From Ctenosaura bakeri (Eukaryota > Chordata > Lepidosauria > Squamata > Iguanidae), in the NCBI GenBank assembly GCA_948474755.1, contig CAOLHI010002523.1, positions 124,001 through 188,000 on the forward strand: DNA of 64,000 nt, read 5' to 3'. Shown one piece after another: positions 23,605-35,644 of this stretch. The position numbers and the translations under genes are program-made. Each line of letters begins with the position of its first letter. The first letter of the stretch is position 1. The notes below the pieces were generated by a model, which was not told where the DNA came from, ran no database searches, and was given only the letters and a program-made list of their open reading frames with translations.

Positions 23605-26261
23605 TCACATTGTGGATTTGATTATTCACTGATTATTTGCTGTCATTTCTGCTGCCTCCCTATGCCAATTTTAATAGGGACTGCAAGCCTCATGAGACTG
23701 AGAAACTGTGAACGAAGCTTGTAAGCCTCTATTAAAAATGATGCGGTGTAGCAGTTGAGGTGGCAGTAAGCCCCTCCACCCACCCACTTTTGCCTTGTGA
23801 AGGAACCCTCATGCCTCAAAGGGATCCATGGTGAGTTGAATATGGTGATCATCCTTTTGTGTTTGTTAAATATGATTTGGAAGGACCTAGAGTTATTCAT
23901 AGTTTTTCTGCTTGCACGGGGGTCCTGTGCCCCTAACCCTAGTGAATGTGGAGAGAGGATTGTATTTTTGAGGGCTCTGCAGAATACAAATGGTGGGATG
24001 TGTCTAGTGTTACCTACAGGTAATGGATGTATTTCTAGAAATATTTAAGACATGTTGGATAGTTTTTATGTTTAAATGACAAGTTTTAATAGCTGGAGCT
24101 TTCATACTAAATGTTGTTGTAAATCTCCAGATTTAATAGTCACACTAGACCATCTTGGCCAGCAAGATCTGGAACAGGATCTGGTGAATACCCTTTTCAG
24201 AGCTGAATGCCATTTTTGTTATAGAACTCCCATGTCTTCTCAGAAAATAGCATAATTGTGCTATCCTCAGAAAATAGCATAATAATGAAGGGTTGCTGCC
24301 AATAGCATGATCGGGGGAAACCGGGGACCCAAAAGCACTGATGAGTTTAGTAGAATCCAGTATTATTTGGAGTAAAGTGCAAGAAAGAATGCTTCTAAAC
24401 AATGCATGTGTAGCACTCCAGTTGTATAGGAAACTCTATCCACACTACTGATGTTAAGAGATTTGACAGGCTGGCACTACTAAAATGATTAAGGAGGAGT
24501 GGGACCAACATTTTACTACCCAGTTCACTTTTTTTGTACCTGTGGTTATAACAAGCTATGAGAAGCTATGCAAGAATGGAATGATTGATGTGATTTATTC
24601 TCCATACAGCCACTCCTTGGAACAGCTACTGGGCAGAAAGTTTACTTGTTTTTCTTTTGGAAAGTTATTTTCCCTGGGCAGCTTGGATTTGCTGATGAAA
24701 ATCCTCTGGGTTTTGTAATTTAAATGTTTTTTTTCCCTTTCTTTCTGCAGTGTCAGTTACAAGGCACTTTATTTTATTCTGTTTACCTTTTTTTGGTTTG
24801 TTTTATTATTCCAAGCAGCATCCTTCTACTAAATCTTTACTTAAGACCAACATCAGCTGAATTTAACTGCAATGCAGAAGGAAGCAGTAGCTTGAACAAA
24901 TCTTCTGTTTTTCTGTTTTTCACTAAAGGAAAACTAGTGAGTTATACACTGAGTTTTTTACCCCTTGACTTTTATATACATTGTGTTTGAAACAAAATGG
25001 AACAGTGGAAACTGTATTCACAGGTGTTTTGTTACTCAGCCATCTCTGACTTAAAGCCAGTACAGAATTTGAAAGTTGATATTAGAAATATAAAGAATGG
25101 TGATTGGTTTCTTTAAAAAAATCTCTGTTTGGCTTTGAAAGCTTGCTTTTATTGAATATTTGATGAAACAGACTGCAGATCTCTGCAGTACAGTTCCAGC
25201 TGAATCACTGCTGGCTGTCTTGAGTAGGCTGTCATTTTGGGTGGAGGGGGGAACTGCAGTAATTGAAATTCTTACAGGATCTTAGAGTGGGAGGGGAAAT
25301 AAGCAATAAATAGTGAAAGGAGGAAAAACAACCATAACAAGAAGCCCTGCTATTTCATTAGATGTATTAAGCAGCTGAGAATTTTAGGAGGATGAAGAGC
25401 TGTGTGTATAATAATGGCTTAAATTGGCATATAACAAAACCCTGCTTCATTCTACTGTTCTTCAGAGAGTAATCTCTGAAGTATAGAGCTATTACACAAG
25501 GGCCCTGCTGCTTGGGATAATTCACTACTACAGTGAATTTGACACCCATTATTAATTTTTTCCCACTGCCTTCAGAACAGGTATGTAGGCAACTTAAATG
25601 CTGCATTTCCTCATCCCTCTGCCAAAGACACATTCAGATTTGTGGCTTGGATTTAATGAAAAAAAAAAAAGAAGAAGCTGAAAGCATAAAGTCTGTTTAT
25701 AATCTTTATTTTTCTTTTTAATAATGGCATCAGACATAATTAGAGTGGAAATAATTGTTTGTTTTCTGAAATCCAGAATTTTATTTTTGACTGGCTTATT
25801 TATTAAGCATTTTAATGAATAAGTGCATTTTGGAATGTTTCTTGCTGAAAACAAGTTTAAGAAGGTGGCTTTCCCAGAAGTATGGACAGCAGGGGGCTGC
25901 ATCATGTGTTCATGGTAAATATATTGTACAATGATTCTATCACTCCATTTGGGAAGAAGTTTTTTTTTATGAAATAATGGAATTGTCACTTCAGAGGCAA
26001 TGCTTATAGTAGTATTTTCTTGTATGTGTTATTTAAATAAATCATTTTTCTTCCCTAGAGAATTTGTAGAATAGGTGCTAGTTAGCTGAACATAGAAAGA
26101 ATAAGGGAAAAGATAGTGATATTGGAAATAATTGGATATTGGAAATAATTTAGAAGTACTAAATGTGCAAGTGAGAGCAGAGAGAACTGTCAACATCCTT
26201 CCTGCAATTAGCTTAATGAAGAAGTGGAAACTTAGGGCTAAAACTAGTATTCTATTGGTGG
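23605..26261. other. Mostly unique noncoding sequence
   Basis: No gene or transposon recognised over about 2.6 kb. It contains an 18-base sequence, CTCAGAAAATAGCATAAT, repeated at 24239-24256 and 24266-24283 (period 27), an A run near 25659 and T runs. Frames such as 24485-24718 and 25594-25989 show no known motif. Confidence 0.5.
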
Positions 26262-27060
26262 GACTTATTTATTTTATTTTATTAATCAAAACATTTCTGT
26301 GCTGCCCTTTATCACACGATTTCAGGACAACGTTCACTACAACCAATTTAAAATCTTGTCGGATTAAAAGCATAATTAATTTGAACAATATAAAAATGCT
26401 AAACACAACAATTAAAACCACTTTAAAAGGGACAGTTAAAGCCAATTTAAAAGCCACAACAATTCAGATCCATATACATGTACACTTGAAATAAATTAAT
26501 CCCTGAACACTTTAATAAAAAAACTATGTTTTAGGTTAGCATTGGAAAGAAATCAGTGCTAGTGCCAGTAGTAAATCCAAGGAGAGGGCATCCTACAGTC
26601 AGGGCACCACAGCTTAACCAGTCCACAGAACCTCTGTGTTATCAGGATTTGACTTCAGTTTATTGGCTCTCATCCAGCCTAATATAGCCTCTAGCCACTG
26701 TTCCAACACTCTACAGCCCCAGCTGACTCAGATGACAAGGAGAAGTAGAGCTGGATGTCATCAGCATAATGAAAGCACTTCATGACAAAACTCCTTATGA
26801 CTTCCCCCAGTGGCTTCATATAGAAGTTAAAGATCATGGGAGACATGATGGAACCCTGTGGCACCCCACAGCTTAATGGCCATGGGGATGAGCAGGAATT
26901 CCCCAGTGCTACTTTCTGGAGCTAACACTACACATAGGAGAGGAACCATTGTAATAACAGTGCCTTCTACTCCCATCTGACAGAGCTGGTCCAGTAAAAT
27001 ACCATGATCAGTGGTATCAAAAGCTCAATGATGGTAAATCACCAGCTCTGTCTGCTAGAA
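26262..27060 (-). mobile_element. L2-clade LINE, minus strand
   Basis: The left end is the complement of the A/T-rich tail and the 3' UTR phrase (TTTATTTTATTTTATTA, later GTGCTGCCCTTTATCACACG). Further right, the complement of the reverse transcriptase is readable although frame-broken. CTCTACAGCCCCAGCTG and ATGTCATCAGCATAATGAAA lie opposite the YADD-downstream block, TGGCACCCCACAGCTTAAT opposite CGVPQ, and ACCATGATCAGTGGTATCAA opposite the DTTDHGILL block. It has more damage than the copy at 22139. Confidence 0.75.
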
Positions 27061-27432
27061 TCCCAGACCATTCAGGTCTCTTTCAGATTCTATAAATCAC
27101 AGTAGGCAGAACATCTTAATTGGCCCCCCAACCCTGTAGCGAGAATCTGCTACAATCAAACCAAACTTTGCAAGGAAGATTATTGCTGGGTAGTGGGGTA
27201 CCAACACCATCCCAATTCTGTCTCTTTGGCCCACTACCAGGTACAAACCTGGTGCTTAGGCAGGTGCTTTTCCTTGTGAGTGAAATGGAATTTTTATGAG
27301 ATACAGTACCTCCAAATCTCCAGTCTGGGTTGGCGTTGCACCAAGTACCTGTGTAGATAATACTGGGACAGATCCACTCCGCCCAGATCTGTGTAATACA
27401 TACCAGTTAGGCCACTTCATCCACAATCAAGT
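27061..27432. other. Unassigned stretch next to L2 and possible LTR
   Basis: Not recognised. If the LTR proposed at 27433-28042 is real, this could include internal sequence of that element, because it lies on the downstream side of it on the minus strand. I see no gag-pol motif. Confidence 0.3.
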
Positions 27433-28042
27433 TGTGAATGGTAATTGTTTTTATTCTGAACTGAACTGTCATTCACCAGCAAAGGTTAGCTAACAGATCA
27501 ACCTGGATCTAGACAGATGGGGGAAGGGCTGAAACACAGGACAGGTTTCAAGTGTCTTTCCCATTTTTCCCTTACCTGGTGTGTCCAGGCTCCAGTGCAC
27601 GTGCCCACACAAAAGCAAGTGAGATCCAGGTACAACAGGTCAGATATATAGCAATGCAGGCAGGGCGGTTCACAATGCTATATCCAAACATACAGTACCC
27701 AATTCTCATCTGAGCACTTTTTCCCTTTAATCTCAGCTCTAACCCAGAAAGTCTGGAGGTGATCTAAACAAATCCAGAATACCACTGTGGGTAGTACTGT
27801 CCAACACATCTTGACTCTCTCTCAAGAGAGATGTGTCCACTCTCTAGCCATTCTTATCTTCGACAGCCAAGAGGGATGTGCCCATCCCCTGTGTCCCCTT
27901 GAAGTGATGAGCCAAAGGGAACTTTGGGAGCTTTTATCCTTGTCCTTTCCCTCTTTCCTGCAGCCCTATATATTGGTTTCAGGGGGTTTCCCATGTACCC
28001 AGAGAATGCATGAAGTAAAATGAGGAAGGAGGGTTGTTCACA
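27433..28042 (-). mobile_element. Possible decayed LTR, minus strand
   Basis: On the minus strand the segment begins TGTGAACAACCCTCC and ends CCATTCACA, giving TGTGAA/TTCACA inverted ends. It has a TATA-like ATAAAAGC near 27930 and an AATAAA about 20 bases before its end. These are LTR-like features in the right order. The flanking 5-mers do not match, and the predicted R region would be long, so this is a weak call. It could instead be unrelated low-copy DNA. Confidence 0.28.
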
Positions 28043-28679
28043 CCTGGTTCTACTGAAATCTACAGTTCCAGCAATCAGACATCCATCGTTAGATTTTGTC
28101 CTCAATTTAAAAATATTTTTTTTAAAAAACATTCTAAGCATAGTAGATCTGAAACTGAGGCATACGCCATGGCTCTACATCTGCTTCTTGATTTTTTTTT
28201 TAATTGTAGAATTTAAGATAGAAACTGTTGGATTTTGTCTATCACCTGGATGCAGAAGGTGAAGAAGTGGGAACATCATTTAACCTTTAACATGATTTAA
28301 CCTTTTTTGATCTCCTCTAAATCAGACCACAGACCACAGATGGAATAGTACTCTGAGGTAAAAAAATAGCATGTTTATGGAAAGATGGAGTATGGCCAGA
28401 TCTTTGATGTGGTAATTCACTGCCTGCAAAGAGGATTTTTAAAGCAGGAAAACCATTCAAAAATGTGGGTGAATGTTATTTTAAAATGTTGATAACACTG
28501 AAAGGATTTGAAATGCATGAAGTTCACTGCTACTGCATCCTTCATATGACTGCATCTTAACTTTTCTAGTCAGTTTGGAACAATTCCTGGAGAAACAAAA
28601 ACAAATAGAAGAGCATACATACACACAAAATTTGCTCCATTGTCTAAGAGATCTTCAATGTTTTTTTTTTAAAAAAAGA
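28043..28679. other. Unique noncoding sequence
   Basis: No gene or repeat family recognised. It contains A and T homopolymer runs (28118-28130, 28190-28200, 28665-28678). Confidence 0.5.
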
Positions 28680-28910
28680 TAGTCTTCATATCACCTCTAA
28701 ATTGTCTTTTCTCCATGCTAAGCATGCCCATCTCTTTAACCTTTCCTCATTCAAAACTTTTCTCAATTTTTATTGCTTTCCTCTAGACACATTCCAGACT
28801 GTCAATATCTCTCTTATACAACAGTGCCCAAAGCTGGACAAAATATTCCATATCAGGTACTGCCAAAGCAGACCAAAATTCATAAAATTTGCAGATGACT
28901 TTGGAAGCCA
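28680..28910 (-). mobile_element. Old CR1 3' fragment, minus strand
   Basis: The sequence follows the CR1 copy at 9230-9450: TTGTCTTTTCTCCATGCTAA, CTTTCCTCTAGACACATTCC and CAGTGCCCAAAGCTGGACA correspond to CCTTCTCTTCTCCAGGCTGA, CCCTCCTCTGGACATGTTCC and TAGTGCCCAGAACTGGGTA. It is truncated on both sides and more diverged than the other two CR1 copies. Confidence 0.75.
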
Positions 28911-29524
28911 TAGTACTCTACCACTCTGTCTCTTCTTCCCTATCACATAAATAACTTGGAAAAGATGGGCAAAATGTATTGTCATAAGGGTTTTAATTGT
29001 TCTTCCTTCATGTTTTCAAGGCATACTGAAATAGTCTAGCTAGTTGTCTGGCTTGTTAGGAATATATGAGAAAATGTCTGTAGTCTCTTCAAAATTCAAA
29101 TGTATTCTTCTTTCAAGTAGGCAAAACAAAATCTGGGCAGAATGATGAACAAACTGAAACTGGAAACATGCACCTATTGCTATCTCACTTATAAATCAGA
29201 ATAGCAAACAAAGCTCTCACTCTGTTTAGAGCATAATGAGATCAGCAGCATAAAGACTGCTGTTATAAAAGAGTGCAGAATATTTGATTCTGCTTCTTTC
29301 TTCACAAAGTGCACTTAGTGCATCAGTTGATGACCTCAGGGTATTGTGCTTTGCAGTTCTTCATGTTTTGTGGTTCCAAAGTGCACTACCAACCACATTT
29401 ACAGTGTCTGTCCAGAAATATATATGAAATTAAGGTGTTCTGCATATATCTCCTGTCTCTGTTCAAGTTGTACAGAAAACTGGTTGAAATAATTTCAGTG
29501 TGTGACAATTAGGAAAGAACAAGA
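28911..29524. other. Unique noncoding sequence
   Basis: Nothing recognised. It is AT-rich with short frames. Confidence 0.5.
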
Positions 29525-29569
29525 ATTCTCTCTGTCTGTCTCTGTCTCTGTCTCTCTCTCTGTCTCTCT
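29525..29569. repeat. (TCTC/TCTG)n pyrimidine microsatellite
   Basis: An imperfect run of TCTC and TCTG units, about 45 bases. Confidence 0.9.
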
Positions 29570-29576
29570 CAAGCCT

Positions 29577-29700
29577 AATAATTAATCTTAGCTAGAGTAG
29601 ACCTACTGGATCAATAGAACAAGTTTTGATTTATAGAGTTTCCATTGATTCAAGGATCTGTTTCAAGAGCTATTCAAAACTGAGTCTAAGAACTGGATTT
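29577..29700. mobile_element. Relative of the 19749 palindromic repeat
   Basis: It shares GAGTAGACCTACTGGATCAA and, further on, TTTCCATTGATTCAAGGAT with the element at 19749, and the right side ends in AACTGGATT. The copy is diverged and its left end is unclear. Confidence 0.5.
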
Positions 29701-29960
29701 AGGCCCAAGTCTAGTGAATTATATAGCTATTAGAATTAATTTTTCAGTCCTACATACAAAATGTCAAGTGACATTTGAGTGACAATTCAGATGCCCTGAC
29801 AAGTCTCGAAAGCTAGTTACCAATTCTAGGCTTATTAAAATCTTTGATTTCTACATTGGGGTCTAGGGGAAATTTTTAATTTCTGGGCCCTGGGACTTTT
29901 TAAAACAGTGCAAATCAGGAAGTCTTCCATTCAGAGAATGAAAGGTGTGTGCATATATGT

Positions 29961-30075
29961 ATATGCTTTCAAGTCATCTGTTGACTTACGGCGACCCCAT
30001 TAATTCTGATTCCATTTTATTAAGGTCCTACAGGGATGGTTTGGGAGATTCCCCTGTCTGGTTTTTCCTAGTGTT
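29961..30075 (-). mobile_element. Sauria-type SINE, 3' part only
   Basis: It begins with the complement of the tail (TGCTTTCAAGTCATCTGTTG, then ACTTACGGCGACCCC) and breaks off in the core. The head is missing. The core wording (ATTCCATTTTATTAAGGTCC) differs from the other copies, so this may be a different subfamily. Confidence 0.6.
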
Positions 30076-33000
30076 TTTTCTCTTAAAGATTATTTTTAGA
30101 ATTTTCATCCTATGTTTCTTTGTTGCCTCTTAGGCTATCTAGCATCATGTAGCCAATCTATTAGTTTCGAAACAGAATATCAGAAGAAATCAGATTAACA
30201 TCAGAACAAATAACAGTCATTAGTTTCTTTTGTAATGTTGTTTAATTTTTTTTTTAAAAAGTCTGTTATATGCTGCTAATGTAAGTTCTGAACATTTTCT
30301 TTTTACAGGCACCCCAGTAATTATTACATCCAGGAAGTACATTTCCTAAATTTATAATATATAACATGTGAGCAGAGGATGAGGGAAAACACAAAGCTTT
30401 ACAAATTTGCTGGTTGATGCAATCTTTTGCTGGTATTAGCAAGAGGCACTGCTTGTAAGAAAAATATTTTAACTAGAAATTTTACCTCCTTGAGATGAAT
30501 TGGTAAACAATTCAGAATAATGTCTACAATATCCCTTGCATCAATCAAGTAATTTCTTAGAATAAAGGAAAGCGATCAGAAGATGTCTATGCCTTTCCAA
30601 CATATTTACACTCTTGTCCTTCCACCTGGCAATTAGCTATTGATGAATGATGACATGAAAGAATCAGAAGCTCCCTGCGTGAGATAAAGTTTTAGTGGGA
30701 GAAAGAAAGGTTCTATAAGATAGAATAATGGGTTATTTAGGATGTTTAGTAAAGAGGATGATGGGTGGGAAAAAATATAAGGAGAGAAAGGGTAAATGTA
30801 TTAAACATCGCTTCTATTCTACTGAGTAAAAAAGCATGCTAACACCTAGAATCTTTCCCTCCTTAAAGCCCCTGTACCTTTGCTTCCCCATCACAAACTT
30901 TATATATAGTACTTTTTTTCTCAGTGCCTGCTGTCTTGGGAAAGTTTTATAATGTTATTTTAAACGCAAATTTCTATTAAATTAACTACTTAATTTCAGC
31001 TCCATGCCTCTGCAAAAATATTACAGTACAAAAATTTAACAAGTAACTTTCTACTGTCTCATGTCTCAAAAATGTTCTCCTTTGGTTGCTTAGAAAAATC
31101 CCTCTGAAGGTTATAGGATACTGGTCCTGTGGCAGAAAACAGTTTTTCTTCCTTGTCTCATCACTGCCTCAACACCCACAACAGCAGTATGAGGCACACA
31201 GCATTAGGTATAACTAGTTACTTCCAAATTCTGATTGGAGAAGTTACATTGTACCCCCTCCCCCTCATTCTTTCATGCGTTGAGAATAATAGTATCTTAA
31301 ACAAGCAATATTATTTTCCAACAATAGGTGCATTAGGTTGGAGAGGGACTTTTGGCTCTTGATCAGCAATTGAGTAGTAACTGTGCACTTATTGTGCCAT
31401 AAACGAATATCCTGGAAAGACCTCGCGAGGTAAAATAATAGCTGTGCCATCATATTCCAACCATTATTATCTAAACACTGTGTAAAAACACACAAGTGCT
31501 CTTCTGGACATTTTCCAAACTGTCAAATAGCAGGGATACTGCAGTTTATCTGTGTTTGCTGTAAAACCTTATCACAGTTCTAAACTGAATGTTCCATGAT
31601 AACAGAATGTTAGAATTCAGAACAAGTAATGATAAAGAATCCTTAAACAACTCAAAAGTACAGGAGAAACACCCTCTGTGTTGAAAATACCTTAAATGGC
31701 AATGAAAAAAGCATTTATGGGGTTGGCGTTGGGGAATTTATTGAAATCACAAAAAAGGAAATTAACTTCCAGTATTATTGTTGAATCCAAGATATATTTA
31801 TAAATGATGAACGTGTTTTCTAAAGCAGCAAATAAGTGATCCAAACAAAACTGGTGAATTTGTTCTTGATTAAAATTTTGTAAAAGTCAAAAAAAGGGGG
31901 TAGATAACAGCATGAATTAAAGACATTTTCCTCAATATTTTAAATGTATTTAGTATAATACATATGATTATTGGGGCTTTTCGCTGAAGCTGACTTTCCT
32001 GCCAAACAAAATAAATTACATGCACCCTGGTGAAAAGTAAAGTTTAATTCAGTTGTGTGTGCAGAATTTTCCATAGACTTAACACAATGAATATTTGAGT
32101 AGTCCAACTAATACTCTGACTACTAAAGCATTATTGAATTTTATTGCTTTGCATTTTGCACATGCAATTGCTATCCTTTTTATACAAAAGAAGGATTTGG
32201 AGTAACAGCTTACATGGTTAAAAAGATTAATTCAGTTACTTCCGCCAAACAAAATCATGCAAACTAATTTCTTTAGCTTAATTTTATGTTAACTTGTGAT
32301 ACTTTCAGATGAGGTTTTTACAATGTGACCGCTTTGTCTCATTCACAAAAGTTTATGCAAGAATGTTGTGTCAAGCCAAATGTCACCAAAAAAATCAGCC
32401 TCCTATGGCAGAAAAGCATTGGCCTGGGAGATTCTTGGGATTTTAGTCCAAAAATAATGTTTCCAAGGCCTCTTCATTCATGGAATTGTTTTGGGGGTGA
32501 AAATAAACTTGCAACTCTCCTGTATGTTTCTATAGTGTCTTCCATTTTTTTTTCTTTCTACAAAAATGCTTATGAAGGAAGAAACTATAACAGCTGCCTG
32601 GCATCTTTCGATTAGTAACACTCCATCTGGCAGCACCATCAAACTTAGCTAAACTTAGATTTGTTTGACCTTTTGTGCCATAGCTTACTGATTTATTTGG
32701 TGATACATGGCTTGGCATACGATTCTGGCATATGAAGAAATGACTGCTGTTTAATTTTTAATGTTCTTGAGTTTGTCAACTGCTAATAAGTTTGTGAAAA
32801 ATACAACCTTGTTTCCTTTGTTGAATAATGAGGAAAATAAGGATTAACTTATTTGAGATTGTGTTAATATATATATAAAAAAACCCTCTTCCTGTGGGGA
32901 CATACTATATTCTTTGCCTAAGAAAGAACAGTTTTAAAGTTCACAGAGTGGGATCTAGAATCATTCCCTCACTGTGGGTGCACTCCCAGAGTAGTATTCC

Positions 33001-33317
33001 AGACAGGATGTTCTTCCCAGGGGGAAGTTGTAAGGAGATCTTTCTGGAGGTGGGATGATTTTCACCTTTTTCCTGTAGTCTCTAGAGTCTTCTGACTCTA
33101 CAAGAGCAATTTTTGGGGACATGAGGAAATGTAGGAGAAGAGCAGAACTGGAAAAACCCCACCACCATTCTACCACTCCACAAATGGAAATGTTGTGCTG
33201 CATTGAAAAGGGAGTTTCTGCAGTCTGGATGGAGCTGTTCTCTTTATCACTAGGCAAGATCTGGGTCAAAGCCAAGATATTAAAACAGTGTTCGGCAGTT
33301 GAAGCTCAGGTTCCATT
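30076..33317. other. Longest stretch without a recognised element
   Basis: About 3.2 kb of AT-rich DNA in which I recognise no LINE, SINE, DNA transposon or RNA gene. Frames such as 32325-32615 and 31129-31362 are short and overlap opposite-strand frames. If the window contains regulatory sequence or a small exon, this is among the better places to look. Confidence 0.5.
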
Positions 33318-33319
33318 TA

Positions 33320-33661
33320 CCATATTTGCTGGCATATTAGGCACACTGGCGTATAAGATGCACTCCATTTTCCAAAGGGTATTTTTCAGGAATTTTTTTT
33401 TAGTACTCTGCCAATGCAAAATGCATAGGAAAGGGAGGGGGAGTGAAAGGAGTGCTGGTGAGAGTCTTCTCCCACCCTCCTTCCTTCTGTTTTGTCTGGG
33501 CAAAACACTCCTTTCACTCCCCCCTTTCCTATGCATTTTGCCTCAGCAGGGAGTTACCCATATTTGCCAGTGTATATGACGCAGCGGCATATCAGATGCA
33601 CCCCATTTTCAGACAGTAGTTTTTAGGCAAAAAAGTGCATCTGATACGCTGGCAAATACAG
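33320..33661. mobile_element. 342-bp TIR MITE with TA flanks
   Basis: The ends are inverted (CCATATTTGCTGGCATAT against CTGTATTTGCCAGCGTAT, reading the right end inward) and are flanked by TA on both sides (33318-33319 and 33662-33663). TA is the Tc1/mariner-type target. Inside, a hairpin pairs CAAAATGCATAGGAAAGG with CCTTTCCTATGCATTTTG. A second copy of the terminal motif (CATATTTGCCAGTGTATATG) lies at about 33560. The opposite-strand frames of 76 and 152 codons here come from this palindrome and are not genes. Confidence 0.78.
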
Positions 33662-33680
33662 TATATGTAACTTTCTGCTG

Positions 33681-33720
33681 CATAACACCAAAACATAGTG
33701 AAATGCGCCAAGCAGAATAG
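33681..33720 (-). repeat. Dispersed 40-bp repeat, inverted copy
   Basis: The complement reads CTATTCTGCTTGGCGCATTT followed by CACTATGTTTTGGTGTTATG. It matches, with few differences, the sequence at 36387-36426. The parent element is unknown. Confidence 0.65.
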
Positions 33721-33845
33721 TTGCTGCAACTAATTACTTTTAAAAGTGATTTTGCACACATTGTGTGAACCAACTCTCTATGTGGTTGAGCTGTTTTAAC
33801 ATTGTTGGTGCAAATTTGTTTGCAGGGGAGGTATAGAGTACAGTA

Positions 33846-34475
33846 CAGGGGTACCTCCACTTTCATGGGAGTTCAGGGCACAGAACCCTTGTGCAAGTGG
33901 AAAAATCACGAATAATTCCCCACTCCCACTCCCATTCCCTTCTAGAGTTCCCCACTCCCATTCCCTTGTCTTTTGCCCTGGCACATGTGCCTTCCTTCTT
34001 TGTGCCTGAGCAAAAGGCAAGGAAATGGGAGGGGGAGTACCACATGCAGAAAAGACATGTGCACCTCCCCCATTGCCTCTTCCTGGATGCATCTTCCTTC
34101 ACTACACCTGGGCAAAAGACAAGTGAATTGGGGGGGTATGTATATTTTCTGCCTGTTCCCTTGCCTTTTGCCCAGTGTGTGTTTTCTGTGCCCCAGGTAA
34201 AGGCAAGGGAATGGAAGTGCTCAGCACCACATGTGGAGAAGGAAGGCTTGCATGTTGCTTCCCCCTTTTGCCCGGTCACACCAAGCAGAAGGCAAGGGAA
34301 TGAAGGGAAGGCACACGTACGATTCCCATTCCCTTACCTTTTGCTTGAGTTTGGAGAAGGAAGGTGTGCATGCCCGGGGAAAAGGCAAGGGAATAGAAGG
34401 AGGAGAATGAGGGTGGAGGGGGAGGAACTCTTCAAATCAGTGAAGGACAAACCCATAAATGTGGAAGGAGGACTG
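33846..34475. mobile_element. 630-bp Tigger-like MITE
   Basis: TA flanks (33844-33845 and 34476-34477) enclose inverted ends, CAGGGGTACCTCCACTTTCA on the left and, read inward from the right, CAGTCCTCCTTCCACATTTA. The CAGT...CCTCC pattern is that of Tigger/pogo-type elements. The interior is a chain of direct and inverted repeats of GGCAAGGGAATG or its complement. That explains the long overlapping frames of 138 and 195 codons on the two strands. No transposase is visible. Confidence 0.7.
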
Positions 34476-34477
34476 TA

Positions 34478-35166
34478 GTAGTTATTAATTCAGATACATA
34501 GGGAAGGATGTCATCCTATTGGAATTCCATAAGAAATCCCATTCATGCATGTTGCACTTTAAAAAAAAATTTGTCTTAAAGATAATGTGATAGTAAGTCT
34601 TGGTTTTGTTACCTAAGTGTACAGTGATTTGGGAAACTGCTGCTTTTGATAGGTCTTCATGTATAGCTATTTTTTTAAAAGGAAGATTGCTTGGAGCAAT
34701 TGTGTTGACAGGTTGTAGGGAGTAATATGGGTTGATTAGTTTGCAAAGCACATTGAATGATGGAAGTGTACATCTAATAACTGGGTTAGTGCTATTGATA
34801 TTTTGGTTTCAGAACTGTGAGGATGCACTAGTAATTCACCTTGCCTGAGGGAATGTGACAGACCTCGTATTACCATATTTTCTCTGTTCTCTAAAACATT
34901 CCTAACTGCATGGCAGTTATTTGAAATCTTTGTTGTTTTGGATATTTTTTTTTAAATATATTAGGTAAATAGTTGGATTTGCCATTTTTATTTAGTTTTT
35001 ATTAGCTATGCTGTTTTAGTTTGTAGTATGTTTTAATTCTATTATTACTAATTTTAGATCTCATTAAAATACTCTTTAAGATTCCATACTCTTAATACTC
35101 TAAAATACTTCTGGATTGCAGAATGTGTTAAAAGTGTATATATGGAATAACTGGGATGGATCTACT
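34478..35166. other. Unique AT-rich spacer
   Basis: Nothing recognised between two Tigger-like MITEs. Confidence 0.5.
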
Positions 35167-35168
35167 TA

Positions 35169-35642
35169 CAGCTGGCCCTCCACATTTTCAAGGGTCGGGG
35201 TGCAATATCCCTGCAAAAGTTGAAAAATTGGAAATATCAAAGTGTGTGCGCGTGCGTGTGCGTTAGAAGGGGGTGGAGAGGGTGGAGAATGGGCACCCAG
35301 GGTCCCAATCAGGTTAATGAAAAAGGAAGTCAGCATGGTGACTCTGTACTTCCTCTCTGTCGCCCATCTCTGTCTTTGGGTGTGTGTGGAGCATTGGAAG
35401 ACGGTTTGTAGTGTTGAGAAAAGTGGCTGCAAGCCATTGTTAGTTGGCTAAGCAGTGGCTGGTGGTGGAGATAAAAGGACCAGAGGCAGGTTTTGAAGGG
35501 CTGAGCAGCCCCATTGGAGCTGCCAAGAAAGAAAGTTCTCGAGGAAAAGAAGCACTGAAGTGGAGGTGGGACAAGAGTTGGGAAAAAATCACAAATAATC
35601 AAATCAATGTAAGTCAAACCTGCTAAAGTGGAGGGCTAACTG
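35169..35642. mobile_element. 474-bp Tigger-like MITE, copy 1
   Basis: Flanked by TA (35167-35168 and 35643-35644). The ends are CAGCTGGCCCTCCACATTTT and, read inward from the right, CAGTTAGCCCTCCACTTTAG, close to the CAGT(T/C)GGCCCTCC start known for Tigger elements. The interior is shared along its length with 37246-37730 in the same orientation, including GGAGCATTGGAAGACGG against GGAGCATCAGGAGAGGG. It encodes nothing. Confidence 0.85.
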
Positions 35643-35644
35643 TA

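Noticed and set aside
33863..34478. 195-codon plus-strand and 138-codon minus-strand frames
   Set aside because: They are contained in the Tigger-like MITE and built from its internal repeats; no protein motif.
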